Positions 1-21,784 are shown, numbered from the stretch's first letter. The stretch: 64,000 bases of DNA from Nannobrachium achirus (GCA_963921795.1 OY997640.1:7637091-7701090), one strand, 5' to 3'. Notes: generated by a model from the letters alone, not told the origin. Program-made: numbers and translations.

Positions 1-520
1 TAACACATCTCACAAAGACTGAAATTCAGTTTCCCTAGGAAAATCTTTGACAGCTAGGATAATTCTGGGTCTCATTCACTCACTATTATACTGTACACTT
101 ACTATTGGGGGAAAAATCACTCCCAAAAAATATGCTTTAAGTGGGATGTGAGGGGTCTAACTAGGTGTTTTTAATTATTCTGAATCCATTGCAAGCATTT
201 GTTTTGCACCAAAAACATTCCTTGGGTTAGAAATGGACCCCATACCCCTGTGAAAAGTGATGACTCATCACTAAACCATCATTTTATGGTCTGTTTTTAG
301 CCCAATGAATGTTTTTTTGTGCAAAACAAATGCTTGCAATGGATTCAGAATAATTAAACACACATAGTTAGACCCCTCACATCCCACTTAAAGCATATTC
401 TTTGGGAGTGATTTTTTCCCCTATAGTAGTGTATAGTGAGTGAATGAGACCCAGAATTACCCTATAGATGTCAAAGATTTTCCTAGGGAAACTGAATTTC
501 AGTCTTTGTGAGATGTGTTA
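1..520. mobile_element. Foldback (palindromic) MITE, about 520 bp
   Basis: The first about 230 bases are repeated as the reverse complement at the end. It opens with TAACACATCTCACAAAGACT and closes with the exact complement at 501-520, and the match continues inward through the TTCCCTAGG and GGATGTGAGGGG blocks. The centre holds an imperfect hairpin around 240-300. There is no ORF. The left boundary coincides with the window edge, so the target duplication cannot be read. It is a non-autonomous inverted-repeat element; the family is not recognised. Confidence 0.85.
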
Positions 521-1600
521 CTAGACACCTTTACAAACACATTGGCGAAGAAATGTTTTGGTAAGGAATTTATTCCAGGACTTTTTAAGATATCCCCCGA
601 CTATGAGCTTTGATTGGCTTTATATAAAACCACATTTGATAGATATAACTATCAATTACAGTTACTGATTATAGATTATAGATATAATTGTAATAAGGTC
701 TTTCTATCCTGCAATGAAGAATTATGCGATGGCATGACAAAAATCGCAAATCATTTTGAATAGACTATTGTCGTATAAACAGAATTGACACAAGGAAATT
801 ACACTCTTACTTATGATTATGGGAAGAATAGAATCACTGAGATGTGTGGATAATTAGGGCAGAAGGAGACAACTGAAGGTTGTGTCAATGTGTGCCAAGG
901 TGCTCAATGTGTCAGAGACTCCAGTATCCATGTATTTTCCATTGGCAGCGCGCAATCTAACAAAGAAGTGGCAAAGCGGGGGGCAAAGCGGGTGGTATTA
1001 GGATCCTGTATTATGCTTTCCTAAATCTGTGTTGCCAAAATACCAACGCAACAACACGCCCACATCCACAACTCCATGCACAAAGAACGGAGTCGGCATA
1101 ATGGCTATAGCGGGCATAGCCTAAAATACCATTTTAGGGGAAGAGCAAGTTTCTTGTCCGCAATTCACCCTTTGTCAAGTCCCGCCCGCTGTCCCGCCCC
1201 TCTTCACACTCATTGGTTGCTGTGTCTTGGTGGGACATTCGGTGGGACACTCCATCCACTACCATTTTAATTCAGTTGCTTCGTATTGTTATTCTGTGTG
1301 TTCAATTCTAATTTCAAACTTGGTTTCAGTAAAATGGAGCTGCTCAGTGGCAGTATAGTGACTCAGCATGTTTTTAAATGTTTTTATTTCTACAAGAATT
1401 ATTTTTTAGCAAATTCAACATAAAAAAGGCGGAACCAGGGCGGGACAAGGCAGATAGAGCCTGCTGGTTGTTCAGTCAGGGACCAACCAGAAGGCTAACA
1501 AAGGGTGAATTATATATACTATAGGGTATGGGGTGGCAGAAATTAGACCCCAATATCTCTGAAATGTCAGTGATACAATGTGTCAGGGTATTATCATTTT
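521..1600. other. No gene recognised
   Basis: AT-rich non-coding sequence. A TATA-like stretch (ctttatataaaa, about 616-627) is present, but no exon with usable splice sites follows it. The short ORF at 1076-1270 has no recognisable composition. Nothing further is supported. Confidence 0.4.
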
Positions 1601-2052
1601 ATCTTAGTTTTAATGCTAAACTGTAGATCATTTTGTGCTCGCTCAGTGTTGTACCCGAACGCGTTCAAAGAATGATCGTTCATGAACACGTTCATATTTT
1701 GGCCGAACGTGAACTGAACGTAATTGTTTTCGCTTGATGAACGATATTGTCGAACGCGGTCATTCTGACGCCCGTGAACGGAGTTCGTCGGCGTTCGTCG
1801 GCCGTTCATGCGGCGGTCCGCGCCTCCGCGGTCGTCTGTCCCATAGACATATACTAGCCCTTACCCGTTCAAAGATATGAGCTCCGAAATTATGTGCAGT
1901 GTGTGGGTTATGTGATGTGCATTGTGCACACAGTATATGAGGGATGGAAAGTAACTTTAACTGGTGCTTGCATGATAATATGTAGGAGCATCAATGTAAG
2001 AAATACCCGTTTCGTTTAATGGCTACAGAGATACTGTCCCCCCGCCCGCCCG

Positions 2053-2054
<2 letters not shown>

Positions 2055-2140
<86 letters not shown>
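2055..2140. repeat. (CA)n microsatellite
   Basis: About 43 uninterrupted CA units. They create a spurious poly-Thr/His ORF at 2019-2249. Confidence 0.97.
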
Positions 2141-2143
<3 letters not shown>

Positions 2144-2358
2144 CTGGTTAAACATGTTGCCTCATGCTAGATGCAGAATAGATATGCCTCATGCTAGATG
2201 CAGAATAGATAGTAGATACACCACAAAAATGCTAATATACAGCATATGATTTGTGAAAGTGACAAACGGGCTTCACAGTTATGTCAGGTGTGTTCATATG
2301 CTAATGGTGATGCGATTTCAGATCAATTGCTCCAGCCACTGAGGAGAAACGCTGTTTC

Positions 2359-2411
<53 letters not shown>
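2359..2411. repeat. (CAGA)n microsatellite
   Basis: About 13 tandem CAGA units. The DRQT repeat ORF across them is an artefact. Confidence 0.95.
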
Positions 2412-2611
2412 CTCACTCAGACATTCGGAAAATTATATGTTTGATATCTATGGTCTGTCCTCTCGTCTCTCTTTTCATTCACATGCTCCAATAGGACACA
2501 CTGCACGCAGCTCCTCGTGAACGTTGATGCGGTGCTGTCTGCACTGTTAATCTCCTCCCGTTACGTGTCTCGCAAGCCTTACTATACTTTGTCCTATGTG
2601 TGTTGCACGGC

Positions 2612-2684
2612 GAAAATAGCTGATCTGCAAGCTCACAACGCGTCGCATCCATGACACAACGTGAGCTTGTAGATCAGCTATTTT
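2612..2684. repeat. Hairpin module (AGATCTACAAGCTC family)
   Basis: Left arm AAAATAGCTGATCTGCAAGC and right arm GCTTGTAGATCAGCTATTTT flank a CG-rich loop. It belongs to the recurrent hairpin module of this window (see findings) and lies inside the 1644-3502 insertion. Confidence 0.85.
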
Positions 2685-3287
2685 AACCAACGCGGAAACA
2701 TGCTGTGCGCGAGGTTTAGAAAAGTATGCCTTCTAGTGGGGTTCCTTGTAGGCCTACATGTATGTAATTTTTTGTTTTCATTTCAAATGTGTGTTAAAGT
2801 TTATTTTTCACTTCCAATTTGTAGATTATGGTCTATAGAACAATTTTGGTTCGAGTGTCAAGACAGTGGATTGAAGAAAAATATATTTTTTGCCCTATTT
2901 CCAAAATGACCAAAATCGGAATTGTGTTTTTTGAACAATGTCTTAGTTTTCCCACAACTGCTGTGTAATATATTTTGTTTTATTGCTATATTAAGTCAAT
3001 ACTGTGTGGGGAATCAATTGCAGTCAAATATTTGTTTTGAATATTATGATATTTCACACAATGAGACAATAACATGGTTATTACATTCAGCCCTTCACAA
3101 TAAGGGTGCAGGAAGACTGGGAACTAGGCAGTGGGCACATCAATATTGTGGGCACCTCAATGTTAAGTTGGATGAAATTATTGCTGTGTGTGGTTCTATA
3201 TGGGCTGTGTCAATAATTTTTACAAATAATAGCATGCAGCAACGTCTAAACATTTATATAATATATATAGACCTATATTGTTTTTTT

Positions 3288-3315
3288 ATCCTTTTTTTTT
3301 TTTTTTTTTTTTTTG
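3288..3315. repeat. Poly-T tract
   Basis: About 25 T with one C. It lies inside the hAT-like insertion. Confidence 0.85.
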
Positions 3316-3550
3316 AATAGCCAAAGTATAAAACAAAATATGGTTAAAAAAAGAACGAAAAAGAACTAAGTTAGTTAATTTTGGGGAACCATGAACTTAG
3401 TTCAAAATATAGAATTATGAACTATGAAATGAACTAGTTCATTTTAGAAGTTCTGAACTTGAACTTGAACTAGTTCGTTTTTAAAGTGAACTTTCCCAAC
3501 TGGCTGTGCAGTGGGGCTTTGACACAAAGCATTCAGTGAAACCTTTTTAC

Positions 3551-4090
3551 TAGGGGTGCAACGATACATTTGAACAACGATTCGATACACATCACGATAC
3601 ATGCAGCGATACGATACATGGACGATATTGGTTCATTCATGGCTATACGATATAGTAACTATTTAGCAAAGACATTAAATCTGTGTGAAACGTGTAAATA
3701 GAGCAGTTTTTTATCACTGTGATTCTTTAGCAAATACATGGACATTATATTACAACACATGGACAAACACGTACCTTGATATGAACATAGAGATTAGATT
3801 ACACACATTTATCGATAGACCAAGTACCGAGTAGCTACATGGAATGGCTAATTACACCCCTCTTTTTCATTTTCCCTCTTACAATTGCTAAATACAAGGC
3901 ACAAATACTCAGTTTCCATACAATCGATTATTTTGCATTGCAAAACGATTCGATATTGATTATTTGCATTGTAAAACGATACGATATACAGAGCCAAACG
4001 ATATGATATTTGCTTTTGCATATTGATATAGTAGATCATTGCAAATTAAAAACGATGTTTCGATTCAGTTAATATATCGTTACACCCCTA
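3551..4090. mobile_element. hAT-type MITE (TAGGGGTGCAACGATAC family)
   Basis: The terminal inverted repeats are TAGGGGTGCAACGATACA and its near complement ending CGTTACACCCCTA. A perfect 8-bp target duplication CTTTTTAC lies at 3543-3550 and 4091-4098, the hallmark of hAT transposition. The interior is rich in CGATA blocks. The paralogous intron near 8810-8825 lacks it. A second, right-truncated copy starts at 32534. Confidence 0.88.
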
Positions 4091-4122
4091 CTTTTTACTG
4101 CACATTTTTAATGTGTTCACAG

Positions 4123-4215
4123 ATCTCACGTCACAACTGACCACCTTCAACAGAGACCTGGGAAACCAGGTTTTTTTTAGCCTGATTTCAGACTCAAGAG
4201 ATGCAGTTCACTCAG
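4123..4215 (+). pseudogene. Broken copy of the C1q gene stalk exon
   Basis: A 3' splice site (TGTGTTCACAG) leads into sequence matching the last part of the 8844-8975 exon: LTxQLTTFNRDLGN. The match breaks after GGGAAACC, where a foreign segment is inserted before CTCAAGAGATG resumes. No GT donor follows in a sensible place. The upstream intron also matches the sequence upstream of 8844, so this is a duplicated exon that has decayed. It is probably not spliced. Confidence 0.6.
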
Positions 4216-4473
4216 AGAGTGGGCGGGTCTATTGGCTGGAGCCAGGCTAGGTTTTTCTATGGATTCCTCAGATCTTGACACAACTCCCAGATAGAGGCTG
4301 TGACCATCTGTGCAAGACTAGATTTACGGCCATTAAATAGCAGGAAATATGGTCTGGCACAAATGGTTTTCTTCAAAAACATTTTCCCCCCTCATATTTC
4401 ATGTCTGTAACTGCCTTCCGCCAACCGGGCCTGGTGGAGACATGCATTACAAAGAGTGCACTTTTCTACTTAA

Positions 4474-4791
4474 AGGAGTAATTCACCCCGAATGATTGTT
4501 TTTCCTATTGATTACTCATGCCATGGAGACTTGAGTTCAATTATATTTATTTGGATTTGTCGCATTCCTAAGACAATTTTTTTTTATTATAGTAAATTCC
4601 CCCCCATTGATTCTGGATGGGGATGAATGGGGACCCGAATACATTTGGGTCCCCATCCGGATGGGGCTAAATTTATTGTAATCAAATTATTGTCTTAGGA
4701 ATGCAACAAAAAACGAAAAATATTATTGAAATCATGTCTCCACTTGAATAATCAATAGGAAAAAAAGTCATTTTGGGGGTCAACTACTCCT
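4474..4791. mobile_element. TTAA-site (piggyBac-type) MITE, 318 bp
   Basis: Flanked by TTAA at 4470-4473 and 4792-4795. The termini AGGAGTAATTCACC and its approximate complement GGTCAACTACTCCT extend into inverted arms of more than 100 bp. The tandem duplicate at about 5310-5320 reads ctacttaatgtg with a single TTAA, a clean empty site. Confidence 0.9.
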
Positions 4792-5083
4792 TTAATGTGT
4801 CTCCTTGCTATGTTTGTTTGATTTAAACGACTATAAATGTTTCAATCCATGTGTTTACAGCATTACAGAATGACAAGTCAGCTCTGAAGACAGAACTCAC
4901 ATAAACCTTATAGATGTTCTGCTGAATAACGTTATGTGTATACAGTTTCTTGACATGTGACCTCGATCTATTTATATTATTTAGTATACAACATTTAAAT
5001 GAATGTAAAACTTTCAATGCATGCATGTGTTTACAGCAGATGGTTTACAGTAAATGACAATAGCTTTAATGACTGTCTTACAG

Positions 5084-15039
<9,956 letters not shown>

Positions 15040-15352
15040 ACGTTCTGTACTGCAGACCAAGGGTTCTCTACCTGTTCAGGACATGAACATCACAGCTCAT
15101 GTGTGTTTTCAGATGATAAATCATATTAATGTGAATGGTTTTAACATCACAGCTCATGTGTATTTTCAGATGATAAATCATATTAATGTGGGGGTCGTTG
15201 ACATGTAGAAGAGTGAGAACCACTGGTGTGTGCAGATGAACACAGCAGGAAGTGTAGAAAAGAATGATTTTTGTTTTCCAGGTGCAGATAAAACACCTTC
15301 TATCCAACAAGTAGCGAAGCCTTTCTCGCATTTCATTTATAATTACTCTTAA

Positions 15353-15824
15353 AGGGGTATTTCACTTTAAAACATGTCTGGGGTCATTTTAACGTCAGGC
15401 TTTTGTTTTTCACCACAGACAGCTTTTTAAGTTGTTTGATCCAGTTTTTAGATTTAATTTTAATATTGATGACACCCCTTTCCTATAACCTGGTGGTGCC
15501 AGCCTCTATCACACACTACCACCACTACCACCAGGGGGTGGTGTTGTGTGGTTTGGTTTATTAACCAGGCTAACCCCTTCCCACATAAACCCATAGTAAC
15601 TTTAAACTCCATTTTAACCATCCCGGCGACTAATAGTGTCCTAATATTTGTGTTTTTTTTTCTTTTCTTTTTCAATTACCCTACTTTCATATCTATATAT
15701 TTTTTTTTAATTAAATACATATTCTCTATTTAAATATTGAACTTTAAAACGGTGTGGGCTGAAACACAAAAGCCTGCGTAGACATTAAAATGACCCCAGG
15801 AGTGTTTTGAAGTGAAATGTCCTT
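15353..15824. mobile_element. TTAA-site MITE in the C1q gene 3' UTR
   Basis: TTAA at 15349-15352 and 15825-15828. The inverted ends AGGGGTATTTCACTTTAAAA and ACTTCAAAACACTCCTGGG extend to the GGGTCATTTTAA block. It lies between the stop codon and the likely polyadenylation signal. Confidence 0.85.
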
Positions 15825-15931
15825 TTAATTGACCTTACCTATAATATTATGGTCTTGATTTTATTAGTTCATGTATACTGGTTGTTTGGCACTTACATTA
15901 AAGTACTTTATTCTGCTGTATTTTCCTTCTA

Positions 15932-15937
15932 AATAAA
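15932..15937 (+). terminator. Likely polyadenylation signal of the C1q gene
   Basis: AATAAA about 890 nt after the stop. It is the first canonical hexamer on the + strand beyond the 3' UTR MITE whose surroundings (GT/T-rich downstream) fit. Positional inference only. Confidence 0.45.
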
Positions 15938-16010
15938 TCATCCACTGAGCATTCAAGTTGTGTGGCCTCCCTTCAATCAACTATACCATTTAGTTGTTTC
16001 GTTTTTTAGC

Positions 16011-16110
16011 CCAAGGACCCCTTAGCTGAGAGAGAGATGAAACAGGGACCCCTTAGCTGAGAGAGAGATGAAGCAGGGACCCCTTAGCTGAGAGAGAGGT
16101 GAAGCAGGGA
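16011..16110. repeat. Three units of the AGGACCCCTTAGCTGAGAG repeat
   Basis: Three direct units matching the 14067-14487 minisatellite. Confidence 0.85.
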
Positions 16111-16284
16111 TGATCAAATGTATCAAACATTATAACACCATGACTTAACCCACTTTAACTGTTTGGACACATATCTATTTTATCCAAAAAAAAAAAGAGT
16201 TTAAATAATTTGTTTTCCTGTTCTTTTACCCCCTAAACATCACGATTGGATCATATTGTTTAGTATTACAATGCCATTGGCCAT

Positions 16285-17060
16285 AATGTTTGCATATAAA
16301 TACCCCCCACAGAGGCTGACATTCACATAACTTCAAGATCTCTGGCCGAACAACATCTCACTTTCTCACTGAAGCTGTTCCTCACAAAACATAAGTAAAA
16401 TGGCTGTTTTTTTGTTTGTTTTTTTTTTGGATGATCATTAGAATGTCTAGAACATGTTCATATATTATTATTGTGAAAAATATCCCCCCAAATGTAAAAA
16501 CAGAGGATGATTTATGGCTATAACCTTATGTAACAGGGCTCTGCCTGTCTGTATTTGATGAAAGTATCTATGGTGTAGTTCTGATGACAAGGCCACACAA
16601 GACTTGCTCTCACCCAGGCTGTCTTTACTTTGGATCTGGTATAACAATATGAAACACACACTGGTGGTCATCCACAGAGCAGCAGCAGCACACAGTACAC
16701 AAACCTCCAGCATGGAATTCACTTCCTCTCTGGCTGCAATCACACATAAGTGTGAGACGTCTTCTCCGTATCGTCTGAGAATGAGGGGAGGAAGGAGGAA
16801 GGTCCAATTAATTTTCTATGTGAGTCAAGTGGTTTCATGTCGTTGCCGTGTCTCTTGCTCAACCGAAGGCTGTCTTTTGGCCAAGAGATTTGCAAGAGAC
16901 AAAAAACCATGTGACCTTCATTGAGAATGAATTGGACCCACCCTCTCCCCCTCATTCTAAAAAGACACGGACACGATAGCTCTCGCAAATGTTTGGAAGG
17001 CGCCTTAGAGGCTAAAGTAGGCCTACAAACGTGATCGTATGGTGAGTAAGTGATTAACAA
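16285..17060. other. Unassigned region with a TATA-like motif
   Basis: CATATAAATACC at about 16291-16302, followed by purine/CT-mixed sequence and an ATG at 16399, resembles a promoter and leader, but no coding exon follows. The segment 16660-16740 (GTGGTCATC, CAGCAGCAGCA, CAGCATGGAATTCACTTCCT) has a diverged repeat at 17315-17355 and 17762-17790. Confidence 0.3.
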
Positions 17061-17089
17061 TGTCCTTATATGTATATAAATATATATAA

Positions 17090-17090
<1 letters not shown>

Positions 17091-17132
<42 letters not shown>
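17091..17132. repeat. (TA)n tract
   Basis: ATATATAA units grading into pure TA. Confidence 0.9.
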
Positions 17133-17136
<4 letters not shown>

Positions 17137-17410
17137 GCCTATTCATAGCAAACATACTGTACAGAACATTGCAAAATTGCACAAAGGACTACACAAAATA
17201 AAGTAGGCTACAAATACAAAATAGCCCATGGAAGATAATGACATGTAAACAATAATATGTGAATCTCACATTCAACAAAGCCTACCTGGTATAAACATAG
17301 ATGAGACACCCAGTGGTCATCTGCAGCACAGCAGCTTACAGTACACACATCTGGAACACAGAGAGAAGATGGTGAATATAAAACCTAACATAAATGTATC
17401 TATTGTTTAC

Positions 17411-17760
17411 AACAGAGTTGTCATGCTCCTACCATAGAGTATATAAATACATATATATAATATTAGAGTTGTCATGCTCCTACCATAGAGTATATAAATA
17501 CATATATATAATATTAGAGTTGTCATGCTCCTACCATAGAGTATATAAATACATATATATAATATTAGAGTTGTCGTGCTGCTACCATAGAGTATATTAT
17601 AGTTGTCATGCTGCTACCATAGAGTATATAAATACATATATATAATATTAGAGTTGTCATGCTCCTACCATAGAGTATATAAATATATAATATTAGAGTT
17701 GTCATGCTCCTACCATAGAGTATATAAATATATATATAATATTAGAGTTGTCATGCTCCA
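17411..17760. repeat. Minisatellite of about 52-bp units
   Basis: Seven to eight tandem units of GAGTTGTCATGCTCCTACCA plus TAGAGTATATAAATACATAT plus an ATAATATTA tail. Two units are shortened, one by loss of the ATACATATAT part. Long ORFs here (ELSCSYHRVYKYIYII) are artefacts. Confidence 0.95.
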
Positions 17761-18130
17761 ACCTGCAGCATGGAACTCACTTCCTCTGCTGAGTCAAACT
17801 ACGGTGAGCACAAAGGGACACTGCATGCAGCTGCGCTGTTCTTGCACCAGGTGGCGGTAGAACTATACAGTACAATACATTGAAAGGAAAACACATCGAT
17901 TTAGTAGAAATTAATTAGGGATAATTATTTCTAACTCTGTTACACTTACAAAAACATTTTTTTTAACATTACATTTTCCTCTCCAAAGTACTCCTACAAC
18001 ACCATCTGAAAGTATAAATTAATTCGGGCCTTACAGGGTTAAAGTCTATATTTTAATATTCCATTAAAATCTTTAGTGTTTTGCGAATTATTTGGGGACA
18101 GAGAGCAGAGTTCAGAAATATAAGGTAAAT

Positions 18131-18330
18131 TAAAGCTGCAAGCAGCAATGACCGGGCCCTCGCAGCTCTACCCACGTCACAAGGGGCAGCAGCCAATCGG
18201 AAGAGGGGGCGGGGCTAGTTAAACCAGTTAAACCAACACTTCCTGTTTGGCGAAGAGAGCACCAATTATGGTTAAGGACTCTCAAATATGGACGACTGAT
18301 GTCACTGACAGTAGGCTGACGTCATAGTAC
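18131..18330. repeat. Dispersed repeat (AAAGCTGCAAGCAGC family)
   Basis: AAAGCTGCAAGCAGCAATGA, CCGGGCCCTCGCAGCTCTAC and CCAATCGGAAGAGGGG match 27209-27300, where the family lies inside a hAT element. A related opening, AGCTGCAAGCAGCGAT, is at 61360. Confidence 0.75.
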
Positions 18331-18558
18331 TGATGTCATAGTAATACTCACAAAAAACCCTGTAACAAAAGTGATAGTTTGAGTGACATATAGCTAATCT
18401 GCATAATGACGCCACATATCGCTTGGTGACATCACAGTATCATTATGGCCACATAAATGTCCTGTAAAATGACTTGTCCAATAAAACATGGACGTGTCAT
18501 TTACCCGTAAATCTATTTGCTTCCGATCCAATTAGTCTGTAAATTAGTTGTCGACTCG

Positions 18559-19627
18559 ATGTTACACTGGACCGTGCACCTGAATGCGGGATCGCCAGGC
18601 CGTACTGCTGTGGTGGTGGAGAACAAAGTGTACTGCTTTGAAATTGAAGCGGTCAACCAGCGTCATCAGATCGAGGTGCACATCTTCAACACAGTGACTT
18701 TGCGCTGGGTGAAGGCGCCACCAGTCTCAAATGGACAAGGAGAACCTCCCCTTGAGGTTCCCTCCATGCTACCTGGCCACACAGCTGTGCTTATAGAAGA
18801 CGTCGCCTATGTATGGGGACCTGGTAGGTATGACGATAAGTATCACGCTGTTCCCATGGTTCTTTATGCATTTGATGTGGACATCCACAGGTGGTCTCGA
18901 CCCAAAGTTTCAGGAACCATTCCAACGTCGAGGCAAGGCCACTCAGCCTGTGTCTTAAGGAAGGTTATGTATATCCATGGAGGAATGGATAATGGTTCCG
19001 TTTTCCACGGCGGCTATAATGACGTGTACAAGATAGACACCACCACGATGGTCTGGTCTTATATTAACACCGGAGGCACAGAACCATCTGGTTCATCAGA
19101 CCACTCTGCCACCATCATCGGGACAAAGATGTTTGTCCCGATGTTTGACGACTACCACAACTACATCAGAGTATTTGACACAGATACCAACTGCTGGCTA
19201 AGAACACCTCCTGCACAGTCTCTTCCATATGGACCCTGGGATGACGGACGGCACGCGGCCATTCCCTACAATGGAGAGCTGTACATATTTATCAGCTGTG
19301 AGTGTGATGGAAGAATCGAGACGTGGTCAAATGATCTGTGGAAGTTTAATCCAGAGACCTTTTCCTGGAAGGCAGTTGAACCCAAGGGGAAAGGCCCGGC
19401 TGGTGGGGTGGTTAGGATGAGCTGCTGCATGGTGGGAGATCGTATCGTCCTCTTTACAGGACATAACCAGATGGGTATGGAGCGGAATGGAACTGTACAT
19501 ATTAGACATGAGTCCTAGTCTGAAGACGTTATGCAAGCTGGCAGTTATTGGGTACGGTCTGGAGAAGTCAGGTCTCCCACACAACATCAAGAGGGAACTG
19601 GCAGCCATGACTACCAACAGCAACTAA
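18559..19627 (+). pseudogene. klhdc3: Kelch domain-containing protein 3-like processed pseudogene
   Basis: An intronless copy of the kelch-repeat protein KLHDC3. KLHDC3 is known as a substrate receptor of a cullin-2 E3 ligase that reads C-terminal degrons. The frame begins MLHWTVHLNAG and runs through recognisable blades: VHIFNTVTLRWVK, VLYAFDVDIHRWSRPKVSGT, GHSACVLRKVMYIHGG, IRVFDTDTNCWL, YNGELYIF and LWKFNPETFSWKAVEPKGKG. Several of the paired glycines that close kelch blades are lost (for example YCFEIEA where GG is expected). Near 19485-19500 the frame shifts. The tail LYILDMSPSLKTLCKLAVI to LAAMTTNSN continues in another frame to TAA at 19625-19627, so the continuous frame ends early at 19518. 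The parent gene has introns; absence of all of them over about 1.07 kb indicates a retrocopy. No poly-A tail remains. Confidence 0.88.
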
Positions 19628-19901
19628 AAAGAAAAATGACAAATATCTTTTGTAGAACAGTTTTCTGAAGAACCTATGTTTCTATATTTGGTTGACGTGT
19701 TTTCTGAAGAACATAATGTTGCTATACTTTGTTGCTGTCGGGCAGAAACCCCTTATCTCCATATTTTTTTTGTGTTTGTTTTTGAGCGGTGGTAAACCGC
19801 TCCATAGAATGGATGTGCGTGTGTCTGTAGCCACTTTTCCCTCAGCGTTTTGCCATAGCAAAACGTGTGGTTAGCATAGCCTGTACATCCTAGACTTAAA
19901 T

Positions 19902-19926
19902 CCTAGTCTGAAGACGTTATGCAAGC
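19902..19926 (+). repeat. Short duplicate of the klhdc3 copy's 3' part
   Basis: CCTAGTCTGAAGACGTTATG CAAGC repeats 19515-19539 of the retrocopy. A second micro-repeat, GTTTTCTGAAGAAC, occurs at about 19659 and 19698. Confidence 0.8.
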
Positions 19927-20309
19927 ACGACCACCGCTCACTTCACATTGGGTGTGATTTTTTATTTTGTAAATGAATGCCTTAACTCATTGACTACCAA
20001 TGACATATTCTTTTTCAAACGTCCACACCGCCAATGACGTGTTTTGACTTGGAGTTTTCGCCGAATGGTTCACTCTGCCAAACCCGAGTTTCCAGACATT
20101 TCTTTCCCTGTTTTCCTTTTATCTTTTTCACTTAAGCGTCCTTTTCTCTGCTTCTGCGTCTCGTTGAACATCTTGCCTATAAAGCAGTGGAATTTCAATG
20201 GCCAAACTGGTACATTATTTTTGCACTGCATTGGTCAAAGCAAAAAGCGTGAGAAGTGACATGTGCTCACAGCAAAAACAGCAGAAGAACCCGGCCCGAG
20301 GAATGTCAT

Positions 20310-20480
20310 TAGAGGTCAGAGTCTTGTCTCTCTATACTGTACACTTAAACTTTATGTTGGTTTGTTTACTGTTGAGAGAGAAAACAATGCTGCACATTAA
20401 GTTAATCATCTGGGGACGCCCCAAAATTATTTGGGGACCCCTCTGGGGGTCCCTGCCGACCCACAGGTTGAGAACCACTG
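20310..20480. mobile_element. hAT-like repeat end (CAGTGGTTCTCAACC family), minus orientation
   Basis: Ends GGTTGAGAACCACTG at 20466-20480. The body (GTTTACTGTTGAGAGAGAAA, TTAATCATCTGGGGAC) is the complement of 20790-20860. Confidence 0.75.
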
Positions 20481-20740
20481 CTGTAACACACTCCAAACAA
20501 TCTCCGCCTTCTCAGGAAGAACAGCCTGCTCTTCCCCTTGCTGTGAAGCGCCTCAGCGTTGTCCGACCACCAGTCCAACGAGTTGTTCAGGTGCACTCCT
20601 AGACATATTTATAGCTGTGCTGTCCACACAAACCCCACCACCTCCCCATTTATGGTGCTGGGCACGGGGGTTTACTCTGCACTAGCCTGGTACCACCAGC
20701 CAGACTGATAACATGGATTCACTCTCACGTTCCTCCACGG

Positions 20741-21371
20741 CAGTGGTTCTCAACATGTGGGTCAGGACCCCCAGGGGGGTTTCCAAATTATTTGGGGGGT
20801 CCCCAGATGATTAACTTAATGTGCAACATTGTTTTCTCTCTCAACAGTAAACAAACCAACATAAAATGTAAGTGTATAGAGGGTATATTCAAATTTCTAA
20901 AGAGACAATTTAAGGACTTTCTAATTCCTCTAGAGGCAGACATTTTGAAAATAGCCAATCTACGAACATGTAGATCGGCTATTTTCACAATAGAACCAAC
21001 CGTGTTATACCAAACATAATTCTTCAACTCTTAGTGCTTGTCAGGGTGGGGGATCCCCAGTTCAAATATGATTATTTTAGATAGGGCCTCTCTGTGGTGA
21101 GTTTGCATGTTCTCCCCGTGTCTCCTTGGGCATAGGCCCTCACACAAAAACATGCAGTAGTCCTGGTTTCTATACTACCTCCCCCTAGCCAGCCGGGTGC
21201 TCCCCAATGTCCCCTGGCACGGCAGGGGGAGAGCGGAAACCAGGACTACAGGTTAGGTAGTCACCGGGTGAGAAAAATGGGTTGCAAAAAACGTGGGATA
21301 AAAAACATTAAGAGAAATATATATATATGATTATTTTGGGGGTCGCGGCCAGAACAGGTTGAGAACCACTG
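20741..21371. mobile_element. hAT element (CAGTGGTTCTCAAC family), 631 bp
   Basis: Termini CAGTGGTTCTCAACATGTGG and AGGTTGAGAACCACTG. Flanks CTCCACGG (20733-20740) and ATCCACGG (21372-21379) form an 8-bp target duplication with one mismatch. It contains a short hairpin module (20947-20988) and, at about 21090-21300, a second insertion with the common fish segment GTTTGCATGTTCTCCCCGTG and a hairpin (TAGTCCTGGTTTC pairing with GAAACCAGGACTA). Confidence 0.85.
20947..20988. repeat. Hairpin module, shortened
   Basis: GAAAATAGCCAATCTAC pairs with GTAGATCGGCTATTTTC with a 7-8 nt loop. Confidence 0.85.
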
Positions 21372-21656
21372 ATCCACGGTACCAGTCTGGACTTTGGCCC
21401 ATAGGGAGTGAGTATGAGAAATCAGAATATGATCGGGCCAATCAGTGACTGTGTTACTCTGCTCAATTGAAACGCAGTCACTGATTGGCCCGGTCATTTT
21501 CTGATTTGTCATACTCGCTTCCAATGGGCTGAAGTCCAGACCGATACCATGGGGGAAGGTGTGAGTGAAGGCCAACTCTGCACCAACTCTGCACCACCAT
21601 CTCCTTGGTCCTGCTAGCATTGAGCCGGAGGAGGCTTTTGCTACTACAGTGTCGCA

Positions 21657-21731
21657 CAAAAGTAGCGGATCTGCAAGCTCGAAGTGCGGCGTGAAACGGC
21701 ATGTTTTGAGCTTGTAGATCTGCTACTTTTA
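21657..21731. repeat. Hairpin module
   Basis: AAAAGTAGCGGATCTGCAAG pairs with CTTGTAGATCTGCTACTTTT. Here the ATAGC/GCTAT end is replaced on both sides by GTAGC/GCTAC, a paired change. Confidence 0.88.
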
Positions 21732-21784
21732 GTGCAGTATTTCATGAAAAGAACATGAAAAGCTGACTGGAGATACAAGGTCCA

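Larger units (their letters stand above)
1644..3502. mobile_element. hAT-like insertion of the GTTC-rich fish family, nested
   Basis: It starts CAGTGTTGTACCCGAACG and ends with the complement of CAGTTGGGAAAGTTCAC. Both ends are rich in GTTCATGAAC-type blocks (1650-1815 and 3350-3500). The flanks at 1606-1643 and 3503-3542 are contiguous in the paralogous intron at about 8725-8815, which therefore acts as an empty site. The interior has been expanded by a CA tract, a CAGA tract and a hairpin. The target duplication is blurred. Confidence 0.65.

Noticed and set aside
2019-2494. ORFs rich in His/Thr and DRQT repeats
   Set aside because: They are translations of the CA and CAGA microsatellites; no coding context.
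16285-16410. Promoter and first exon of a second C1q gene
   Set aside because: A TATA-like box and ATG are present, but no signal peptide, splice donor in frame or downstream C1q exon was found.
17394-17860. ORFs with repeated ELSCSYHRVYKYIYII
   Set aside because: Artefact of the 52-bp minisatellite.
18517-18558. Upstream extension of the klhdc3-like frame
   Set aside because: It begins at a TTG; the homologous start is the ATG at 18559.
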